Assembly: GCA_037179385.1 (NCBI GenBank)
Contig: CM074184.1
Location: forward strand, 13,906,001 to 13,970,000
DNA length: 64,000 bases
Reading direction: 5' to 3'
DNA from: Holothuria scabra
Lineage: Eukaryota > Echinodermata > Holothuroidea > Aspidochirotida > Holothuriidae
This document shows, piece by piece, positions 15,101-27,100 of this stretch. The translations under genes and the position numbers were made by a program. The notes beneath the pieces were generated by a model. The model saw only the letters and a program-made list of their open reading frames with translations. It made no database searches and was not told the DNA's origin. How positions within the stretch are numbered: position 1 is the first letter of the stretch; the number at the start of each line of letters is the position of its first letter.

Positions 15101-18100
15101 AAGAAGTTCCTACAAGATCAAGTAATGAACCAGAAAGCCAAAAGGCTTAGTGATTCCTTGCCATCAAATACCTTTTTTCAAATTGACAATGATAGATTAT
15201 TCTTTACATTTTAGGCACAGAATTTTTGCAATTTTACTGCTGGTGGCCTCACATGACCTATGACCACTACCTAAAACAATAGGCTTCTTTCTCTCAACAT
15301 GACAAATCTATATACCAAATATAAAGAGTATCAGTCAGTCCTATCTGGAGATATCATGTTTACAAGCCATTTTGGTGTTTTAGCATTTTTACCACTGGTG
15401 ACCTCAAATGACCTTTGACCTCTACCAAAAACAATAGGGCTCTTCCTCTCAACATGACAAATCTATGTACCAAGTATGAAAAGTGTCGGTCACTCCTATC
15501 TGAAGAAATTGTGTTTACAAGCCATCCTCGAAGTTTTTGCAATTTTACCGCTGGTGACCTCAAATGACCTTTGACCTCTACCAAAAAAACAATAGGGTTC
15601 TTCCTTTCAACATGGCAAATCTATATACCAAATATGAAGTGTCCGACATTCCTATCTTAAGATATCGTGTTTACAAGCAAGTGTCACAAACACACACACA
15701 TACTCACACACAAACACACACCACATCACCATCGCATAGATTCCTTGCCTGCCTATGGCAAGGAATCAATAAAATGTAATGTGTTTCTCCTTGCTATCAA
15801 CTATATTCAGATTTTATTTTGGGTGGAATCTGACATGACTTTACACACAAACTTGACCTTTGACAGAGCATTTCTAATAATTTATTAACTTTTTTGTATG
15901 AGATAAATTAGAAGCATGGCATCCTATAGCAATCACTTATATTAGCATACCAGATAATGAAGTTAGTTAAATGAGATTTTATGACTCAGTTTCTAAGCAA
16001 TTGGTTTGAGTCGGGTGGGCTTCATGGTTCTTTCCAGCTATGACTAACTGGCTTGCAGTTTTCTCTTCTCCACTGTTTATGCTGAGAACCAAGCACAATG
16101 AAGCCACACTCTTCACTTGTACAGGGTTCCTACACTTTCTGGTAAATAAGCATTTCCATAACCTCATGAACTCCTTTCCTACAATATACCCACCCACCCC
16201 CATCCCCCCCCCCCATACATAAAACTCTAATATTCTTTATTTGCACAAGATCCTGGCATGTTGACAATGTTTCATATCTCAGATATTGAGGGCAGCAATC
16301 ACAACACCATATTGTACTCTTTAGTCAGAGAGCTACTTTCCCTCATAGGAATACCACACCCTAATGTATGGTAATTCTTTGACATTTGACATTTTACTTC
16401 TAATACACAATTGTTTTTTGTCCAAGATGAATCACTGAAGACAAATCATTTAATATCTGTTTTCTTGAAACCAAGATACAACCAAGAACAACTTAATATC
16501 TTGCATGCCCCCTTCCATTTTACATATCCCATATCTGCATACTTAGCAAATGTTTATTTGAAGAAGTACAACAGATATTTCTGGTGAATTGGTCAGTATC
16601 AGATGAAGTTTGATGAAGACTACAGCTACATTTATAATGTGATTTTCCGAATGCTTTATCAGGATTACATTTCTATTTACAAAAACTCAAAAAAAAATAT
16701 TCTATTCCTTACACACTAATTTAAATTTCATAACAAAAGCATTTCAACAAAATTTAACAGAAGGCATTTCACTTCCTTTCATCCCCCTCCTTTTATAAGT
16801 TCTTTTCTTAAATTAGTCATATCAACATTGTCAGTTGCTTAAATTAGTCATATCTTTCCCTGTGGGCTGGGGATTGTAGAATATGCCCATGGTTATTTCT
16901 TGCCTGTTGTTACATGGTTAGATAGTTAGATGGAGTTTTACGCGCGCAGTTTCCAACCTGCTGGTTCAAGTTGAGCAGGCCACGGTTTTTCCAGTTGTGG
17001 CACTGGCTTGTTTTCCCTACTCTATTGCTTATGGCGAACATCAAGCACAATGGCAGTAGGTTCCATTTTTAGAGTCTTTGGTATGAATCAACCTGGGAAT
17101 TGAACCCTGGCCTTCTGTGTGAGAGGTGGATGCTCTACCATTAGACCAAACATGCAGTGTTGTAACAGGTGACTTAAGGGTGCATATCTCAATTAGCAGG
17201 TGTATTACGTCCGTTTGTTCGCCCTCAGATAGAGTCCCTAAAAGGAGCACTTTTTTGATATGTTATGGAATGAGCTGGGGTTTTCTGTAAGTTTCTTTTG
17301 AAAGTATATTAAATGAAGTACCATTGGTGAAAAAATGGGCTTAATTAAAGTAATTTTCTGGAAATTATGGGCCTTACAAGCTGGCGGAGGCATAGCGAGA
17401 TGGGTCATTCCATGGGGTTGGGGTATCAAAGTGTGACATTCATGTCAAATTTTAAATTTGGTAGATGCAGTGCAAATCATTGTTTTTTTCTTAAAGAATC
17501 ATTCTAAGAGGAAGAAACCATGAAGAATTTCTTCATGCAACTAATATACATTACATAATATTGATTTCATTTTTTCTCATATGTTTCACTGTGGTAATAT
17601 TACCTATGCAACGAAGACACCGTGTCTTACAGACCTCCAGTACAAACAGGTTGACCTACAATAACCATAATCTAACTTGGCAACATGTCATCAACATAAG
17701 CAGATTCTATAGCTCATGTTTTATGTATTCCATGAAAAAAAAGAGAAATGGTGTACCAAATCAATTTTTGTGGGAAGACAACTACATAGTACCTACGCAA
17801 CAAGTCTACCTATGTAACATGTTGACACCATGAACATACTCGCAACTTTCACGATCTGTGTGCTTCTAATTATTACCAAATCTGCATGGATATGACTGTT
17901 GCAATTGAATGAATTGACTTTCACATATTAATATTTTTTGTTTGAAGCAAGAAGGAAATGCATCCTTATCTTGGGTTTTATTATACCTACACAACAGTTG
18001 ACACCATAAGTAAATTTCATCTATATAGGCTTTTTAAAAGTATACATCTTGATTCTACAACTTAGATTCTTTGTTTAGCAAGGTAACTTGTTGACCTTTT

Positions 18101-21100
18101 GCTGTTGGAGTGAGTGTGGTGGTAAGGGAATTTCAGTGGCAAATCATGTGAAGCAAATATACCTATGCAACAAAATGACACCATCCGTTGCATAGGTATG
18201 ACTAATTTCATTCAAACACTGAGAAAAAAGTTGGTTCCATTGCAATTGTCTGGTAATAACAAATTGTTTTATCCCCTGTGTTTTGCAAATGCCTGGATTA
18301 GGCAAGGTAAAATTACATCTGTAAAGGGAATGGGAAGGGCCTAAATTCTGCAACATTTTATGTCACAAATTTTTCAACAATTTTTCATGTGACACCACCA
18401 AAAAATTGGGAAAATCTCAAAAAATCATGGGGATATGTCAGTTGTATTAAATATAAAAAAACAAACATTTAATGCATTTCATCCCATACCAAACTTAAAT
18501 TGATCATGTATTCACTTAAGATTTAACAAGTATTTCTTACAGGTTATACGCATATGTATTGGTTATGACCCAACCCCGTGGAATGACCCAGATTTTAGTG
18601 AAAAATAAGGCTCGGAAAAGGTGGTTTGAACTTTGAGGTGAAATAGCAAAAAATCTTCACGGTCATGATATGGTAAATTGAAAGTGCCATGAATGGCCAA
18701 CTTGTCAGCTTTCATATGAGGGGTAGCTTGACCCTGGCGAAAACTTTGACAAGCTTTTAGAGGCCCATTTACTTTTTGGATTTAGTGTGTAAGTCAATGG
18801 AGGAATTAATTGTGGTATGCTCCCTTAAAGGAAGAACTTGCACCATATTGGAACTGTATTCAAAACAATATTTAAGTGGAACTTTTAATCTAGAAAAAAT
18901 ATTTGTGTTGGTGTGTCATTAAATCTCATCTAACTAACAAATTAAATTAGTCATATCAACATAGTCAGTTGCTTCAATTAGTCATATCAATATTTTCAAT
19001 TGCTTAAATTTGTCACATCAACATTCTTTGTATACAAGTTATGACTATCCTTCTTGAAGCAAACTTTGTTCAAGTCCATACCAACCTCCCTCATCTGTTG
19101 TTTCCTCAATTCCCTCCTGGCAAAGAATAGACTTGATGATTTCTGATCTTTCAGAAATCTCCGTTTCAATCTCATAATCTCCTTGGCATCAGCACTGGAA
19201 GCTAGGGGAAAGAAAAAAGCTAAAGGAACTACCAACAGACAAAATCTGATTCTTAACATAAACTATTCACGTACACATATTACTTTAAATGAAAACATTT
19301 GTTGAGAGTTACTAACTTGCAAAGCAATCTGTGTAAACATAACTTGAAACTTCAATGTTGCCCAGTAAGGTGAGAAATTTTAAACAGTATGGTTATATAT
19401 TATGAAGGATATTCCTTTGTGATGCAGTATAGTTATATGTTATTAAGCATATTAATTTGTGAAGTATAATTTAAGTGTGATGTAGCACATTTGAAGTAAA
19501 TGTGATGTGGTATATTCACAAGTGTTAGTTAGTTAAATGGGAGTTTAACAGCCCAGCTTCCAACCTACTGGTTAAAGTAGATCCGGCCACAGCCTTTTTA
19601 CCAGTTGTGGTTCACTGGCTTGTTTTTCCTACTCCACTGCTTATGCAAAGCACCATGCACAATGGCAAAGAGTTCCATTTTTCGAGTCTTTGGTATGACT
19701 CGACCTGGGAATAGAACCTGGGCCTTCCACGGGAGAGGCAGATGCTCTACTGCTAGACCAAACACGCGTGATGTAGCATATTTACAGTATATGTAATGTA
19801 GAATTCTTTAAGTATATGTAATGTAGTGTATTTCTATTTAATGGTACAGTAGTAATACTACAAAAACATTGTATTTCATACTCACTGCTACTATCAGCGT
19901 CATTTCTTCCTTGTACTGTAAGTCTGTCTTTACCAAACCCTGCCCCTACTGGTTTCACCTTAACTCCTTTGGCACCCATCACTGATGGCTTCCTGTTGCT
20001 ACCAATGGTGAAGAGAAGGGAAGAAGAGGACTCAGAATCCAAACTGGCAGAATAGCTTGCAAATGTGTTCTGACTCCCTGTCAACCAGTTGTACGCATTT
20101 CTTCCTTCAACTTGGGCAGCTGAACACAAAAAAAGAGGGTTATTCTCAGGCAGTATTTACAAATATGAGTATTTACAGAATCAAATCACCAGTTTGATAT
20201 GATATGCAAACAAACCAATTCTGCTCAAAAGCACCATGTAAAATGTGAAACTGAGATGGGTAGAGAAAGAAGATGGTACAATTGGGAGTGATAACAAGTT
20301 CATAATGAAAAGATGTATCTAAAACTCATCTTTAAGGCCATACTACAACAAACAAAAATAGCAATTAGAGTGAATTCTTCCCAAGCACCCAGGGATTGCA
20401 TCGTGTAGAATAGCAACAGAGTTAGTTCATTTTAGCTTTTAAAGCCCTGTACCAAATATCTCTGTGTCCAAGGGTCTGCCCCTGACTCAAGAGCCCATGG
20501 GATTAACACCCCCTATTGATACACTTTTCATCTAAGACTTACCCAAATCCTGTGTTGCAGTGAACTGCTGTCCATCTTGCGTTGCCCTTACTTGACCCCC
20601 CATGGTATCTGGGGGACTTTGAGAATCTGCTGCCAAACTACCCTGCTGTGTTTCTACAAAGAGAGGAGTGTTGATTGCTTGGTGCCTTTGTTTGTAGGAA
20701 TAATCGATGGAAACATCCTGAGGATTTAGAATGAAAACAAAATAATGCTATCATTGCTTTAATGCCATGCATTACGTGAAATAGCCCTTACTCAAATAGC
20801 CTACCACTAAACAGTCTAAACCCCAACCTTTGGGCAGTTAAGTCGGGTTTTTCTTGATATTAGCACCCACAGTTTATAGCAACTACAAGACCTACTGGGT
20901 TTTCCCAAGTTTTACTGATGTTAGGGATGGAGATGCTTTAAACTGTAAGTGAGAACATCAAGCAGAAACCAGACTTACCCACCCAAAGGTCGGGTTTTGA
21001 ACTGCTTAGTGGGAATGGAGTACAGTAAGGGCTTTTTCACGTAATGTGAGATTACAAATTGGTTACATATGTTTCAAACAGAGAGTCATCAAAGAAAGCA

Positions 21101-24100
21101 ATGACTTGCTGCATCATTACCACAAAGTATGGCAAATTTGTTACATTTTGCACTGAAAATTTATTTAATGAGTAATGGTTAATATTTTTTAAATTTTTTT
21201 CACACATAGTCAGGTCTGTTTTGAAAAAACACTGTCTAGGAAGCAATCTTTCTACTACAGGGGTGAAGGAATTGTTACCCATCCTGAGAATATGCAAGTA
21301 CAAGTCTATTGTTACTCTCTCAAAGGACCATTGTTTTTCACCCACCAACCCATGACCTGAACCTGAGATAAGTATTTCAGATATTAACATCATTGTTTTA
21401 CTTGGATACACCATTACCTGGAAACGACACTCTGAGAGGGGATGTTCAAACATTTGCCTCTTATAATCTGGACTCTTTGATGTCATTTCAAAGAGTAAAC
21501 TGGTGGAATAGCTGAGATATTGATCCTCTGTGCTCGGTGAATACATACACTCCAACAGTGCCACCATTCTGTCCAAAGTTTCTACTGGTAGGCGATTCTC
21601 ATGACTCCAGAAGTTGTTCATGTGAAGTCTGCCGGAAACAAATTGATGGCCAAATTAAATTCCTAATAACATCAGTACCATGACAACAGGTTTAAAAGAT
21701 TATGAATATTACTGTAATTTCATCAAGACACAACATGCATATTCATGGTTCATATTTTGTGTGACTTGCATAAGGAATTAAAATAAAAAATATCTCATAG
21801 TTATTACAATCTTCAGCTCACTTTTCTGGCTTCCTTTATAGTTGGTCTGCCCAAATCCCTTCAGATACCTAACTTACAATTCTCCATATTCTGCGGCTGT
21901 GCAAACACCTCATTTGGAGTTCCTGAAACACATTTTTAAAGATATTTTAAACTAAAATTTTTTCCATGGAGGTAGGGAACTGGTGATATTTGACATCTCT
22001 GGAACCCATCTGACCAACAAAACTCTTCATCAGCCTTGCCTGTATCTGCAATTTCATTTAAACAAAAGTAAAAAAAAATTCTCTCAACCCAGCAGGCATA
22101 GACTATCAAGTAAAATTTTTACAGGTTTAAAGAGTTTTAATACGGGCCTCAAAATAACTGACAGCACAGATAGCCATGGCTAGAGAGCCTTCACTGATGG
22201 TGGTAGTGTCCCTCAGAAATGTCTTACCATGTAAAACAGACTCATTTGTTCAAACTGTTCATTTTGAATGTATACCTTTTCTAGTTTTTGGGAGCTTTGA
22301 AATAGCTGGCAGCCACCACTTACCTCAAGTATTGTTCTTTATCAGACAAACCAAGCAATAAAGCATCTTTAGCGATACCGAGGACCTCAGATACACCTTC
22401 CTCCTCCATTCGTAATTCATCTCTGCACAAACAAAGAAACTGGTCAATGAAAAAAAGGGCAAACAGCAACTTCTACAAAAGAGAGCCCCTGTAGCTTGCC
22501 AACCCCACGAAAACAAAGAGAGAACTTAAAAGAACATTTACACTTTGTATTGAATTAACCTAGGTAATGATATTTCTTTCTTCATTTTAAACATGAAAGC
22601 TTACTGCATGCAGTATGACTTTGACTTTTATATCAACTGAGGTATAAAATGAAATGAAATTATTTTATGAGGCTTAACCTGCAACAACTTTACATTGTGT
22701 CACATCCAGATCCCATTTCACTCCCAATTTGTACTTTTAATAACAACGTCGGTTTGGATTTGAACACCAATTCATTTTTCTGCTTTTTTATCAAACCATC
22801 AAAGCAACTCATTGTTTTTCTGATATTACCTCTCCAAAATATCAAACAGTAAAGACAAATCACTACATGTACCATCATAGAAAATCTCATAACTCTCATG
22901 AAAAGTCAATGATATGACATTGTTTTTATTTTCTTCTTTTACGGAGGGCTCTCTTTACAAGCTCTATGGAGCTTTTCTGAGTTTACTCCTGAGTCTCTCT
23001 TTAGTTTTGATTCATTGTAGTATTTTCTGAATTGTGTTACATGTAAATCCAGAGAATGACTCAAATAAATGTTGCTGAACGAACAAACGAATCAAGTGTT
23101 TTAAAATTGCCTAGGAAATTAAATGGATCAAACTACAAATCTTCATCTCTAGGTACTTTAAAGTTTTCTAGTACTGGAATCTTTCTTTACGAAAAAAAAA
23201 CAACCCTCGGTGCCTCACCTGTAATGATCATAAATCCAAATGAAGATATCGTACATCACTTCACGACAAGCTATGCTAGAGTTAGATGTAAATGATTTCA
23301 CTTCTGACAAGAGGGGGACGAGTTGAGCTGGAGATAGCTTTGGCAGCATGCCATTCACAAGCTTTAAGCAGACCACTTGGGTAGCTTCATCCCTTGGGAA
23401 GAAATAATTAAACATGAATAAAAGTGTAAATAGTGCTGCCTTGTCTAATTACAGCATGAACATTTCGTCTTCAGTTTACTGCAGCGCAAAATGAACAATG
23501 ATGGCCAAGGCTGTGGTGGGGAGGTTGATGATTTGTATGTGACAAAAATCTCTTAAGTTAGGACCTTGAAATCCTTACTAGGCCAGAAGCAACCCCACCC
23601 AGACATCAACACCTAAATGCTGATTTCACTCCAGGGATACCACAAAACCAGGAAGGCTGATTTTCCATAGAAACCTGATGATGACATCACCATTGAGGTG
23701 TATTCAGATCACAGTATTAAAAAAACTGAGAAATACTCCCAGCTTTTCAAATTCTCTTGAAGGCTGGAAGGACAGCCTAACAATATTGATACATGCACCT
23801 CCTGGCTTATGCTGTCATTAGTTGCCATGGAGATGGCAAATTATCAAACTGACATAAACATTTCTTTTACTCTTAATAATCTATTTTTTTCCCTTTTTTC
23901 TTTTCCTCAGTGGATTGTACCTAGTTTTGCATCAGAAAACCAATCAATTCAATTCACACTTACTTCTCACATGTTTTACAAAGTTGGACAATTCATTCAA
24001 GAAGATTATAAAATATAACCATACGAACGACACTAGATGGACAGAGGAAACTTCTATCTATGCTAGTAGCCTTAAAGACAAACAAGACCAAGAATTAAGG

Positions 24101-27100
24101 TTCAGAATCAAGACTTCTGTGCTCAATTAGGTGCAAACATCAAAGTCGTCCCAACAAGAGATTCAATACATCCACCAAATTCACAGCACTTTACTTTAAC
24201 CAGACAAGGACCCTGACAACTCTACATGACCATGCTATCACAACTACTTGACCTGTCCTCTTACCTGTGTTTCAACAGATCCTTCAGACCTTTACTCTCC
24301 ATCTCCTTGTAAACATTTTCAATCTTCTCCACTCTTGAGCTGATGACCTCTAGACATTGTCTACGAGGACTGCCATAGATGGAGGGCAGCACAAACATGA
24401 GCTTGTTCAAGAATCTGGAGAAACATTAAAATAAATTCTACTTTACCATCAAAATTACAGCTACTATAAAAAAATTGTCAGTCACTGGATTGATTTACAT
24501 AATTGTTTTAAAAAATTACTGCAGACTTTAGTAAAAAGCGAGTACTGTGATTCATTGCCTCATGGAACTGTGGGGCACAGCGTGGGATATATAAACCAAG
24601 TTCAGCACTTAATGTGCATACAACACTATGTAAGTGTCTAGCCAACTCAAATGAAAATAGGGATCTCAGTGCTACTTTATGGCAGATTAGAATGCAAATT
24701 TTTACACCAAAAAGAAAATTTAGGCACAATTCACTGTACAAAACTGCACTTGAGATCAGTCCTTATATGGATGGATTATGAGAGAATGATTTCACCAAAT
24801 TTTCATGTAAACTCAAATTTTGGATTGCGTGTTGAAGGTGCGAGATTGGTTTGTTTATCCCGACAATTTGGACAATGTGCACATGTCCATAACCACCAAA
24901 ACGAATTAACAAACTGGCTTATTACTACATCATCAACAAGCTACCAGATTTTTGCTCTAAAAACTTGTCAAGATAAACAAGCTACATGCACTTTCTTAGA
25001 GGGAATCAATTTTCATGGCTTTCCCAATCCCAAATAAGACATTTTTATGAACTGAACACATACAAAAGGTTGTATCAAATTGATGTGAAGGGAGTAACCA
25101 ATTTTGTTATTACAAATGTAAATAAAACAATGTCTGTCTGGGAAAATTTTAAAAAGACTGTTCCAGAACTTCATACAATTTCCACCAATTGAAAGACTTC
25201 TAAAGGTCTCCCCATAATTGCTTGAACCTTTACATAAAGGTGTGGTAGCAAAGACTCAACAATCCTCAAACAATCCAATGCATTAATTACAACTCTACTA
25301 AAAGTATGATTTTTTTAAGAACTTATAAAGGATAAAATTGTTGCAAATAATTGCAATCCTCAAAGACCCTATCCTTCCTTTTATGTTAATGATGAAATAA
25401 GTGCACAAATTCATGCACAGTTGCAAATTCTCATCATAATTTTTTTCCCATACAGATGAATCTGGGCAGTTAGTTACGAGGGCCATTTGTGGGGTCCATC
25501 ACCCTTAAATCATCTTCATTTTGTTGTCTATATGCAATTCTAAGCCATCATATGAAGTGAAATTGAGGGAATCAAGGGATATTTTAGTGTATAATCATCC
25601 ATGATACATCTTTTCCAAAAATTAAAGTCAATGGACCAATGGACCCCACTTAATGCCTGACCATATCAGACCACTACTTGACTATTGTTTATATTTTACA
25701 CCTTTGCTGAGCATGGTTTCGCCGCAAAACCATAATTTACCATCACTATTTTAGTATGGTTTCACTGCGAAACCATAGCACTCAGCTTGGTCCTGGGATA
25801 GCTCATTATCATCCTATGGTGTGTAAACCTGTTTCGGGCATGGAAAAGGCTTGGAAAGGGAATACATTACACATATGCATCCTATGGGGAGTAGTGAGCG
25901 CAAATACTTCACGGAACCCATACATATGCACTGTATACGTAATACAATACATAGCTCAGAATGGCGGGATGTTTCCCCTTCTATAACCAAAGGGTTAAAT
26001 CCATTCAGCCTGTCACAAATCTTCCTTCCAGTAACAAGGTATCCACAAAACATTAAACTTACTAAAGCATATTTCTTTCACCTTACCTGTCAGCAAACTC
26101 TGGATAATGAAGAGCTATTTTGTTGACACAAGTAATAAATATTTCAGGACTGCTGTTACTGAGGGAGTTCAATTCTTTAGTTGCAACCTCATGGAGAAAC
26201 CCATCAGTCACCTTAAAAATAAAAAGAAAACAATAACCATGGATACATGATGATAAAGGAACAATGTACTGTGTGTTTGAAGTAACTAGAGAAGAAATTT
26301 GATGAAAAGTAACAACTGGCTGAAGTGAAGGGTCTTTCAAAAACCTCCTCAAACTGAAGGAAACTACTAGATGGCAATTGCAACATTGTTGCAACAGACA
26401 GCCCCTGTGCATTTTAGTTCAGTAAAGAGGTATGGAACTTTACAAGAGTAGAGAAAAAGTTAAATAGATTGAATAACAAATATGCAAACATCTTTCCATC
26501 AGAGATCTGTCTTAATCAATTTGTGGCAATGTTTCACCCTAATAAAGTCACTCAAAACAATTTTTGGAGTCACATTTTTAGATCCACTTAACAGCAGACA
26601 ACAACAGCTAGGTAGTTTGTTAGTTATTTAGTTAGAGGGAGTTTTATGGTCCAGTTTCCAACCTATTGGTTCAAGTCGAGCCAGCCATGGCCTTTTTTCC
26701 AGTTGTGTCGTGTGGCTTGTTTTCCCTACTCCATTGCTTATGCAGAGCATCACGCACAATGGCAGTAGGTTCCTTTTTTAGAGTCTTTGATATAACTCGA
26801 CCTGGGAAACAAAACCAGGCCTTCAGCGTGAGAGGCCGATGCTCTACCGTTAGACCAAACACGCAGTCTCAACAATAGCTAGAACAAAGTGTCTATTTTA
26901 AATTCCAAATTATACCTTGTCCTTCTCAGCCATCTGTTTTAGACTCATCCCCACTACTTCTGCTGCTGGGGCATGTACGACTTTGTAACGGTTCTTCAGA
27001 TTTGAGGTAAGAGCTGCATAAAACCTACAAAAACACACACAAACAAATAAAGAACGAAGACAATATCATACTTGAGTTGGTTTGAAAGCATAATTTCATC

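Larger units (their letters stand above)
16856..18945 (+). repeat. Dispersed repeat with TAAC tail (copy 2), interrupted twice
   Basis: Its pieces are 16856-16914, 17158-17177 and 18825-18945. Joined, they follow the copy at 541-700: tgtgggctggggattgtag, gcctgttgtaacagg, acttaaaggaagaacttg, and a tail ctcatctaactaac. A SINE and a TTAA-type element are inserted in it. Confidence 0.7.

Noticed and set aside
17101..17157. tRNA-like sequence with A and B boxes
   Set aside because: It is the head of a SINE, shared with several other copies and lacking a foldable acceptor stem. Not a functional tRNA gene.
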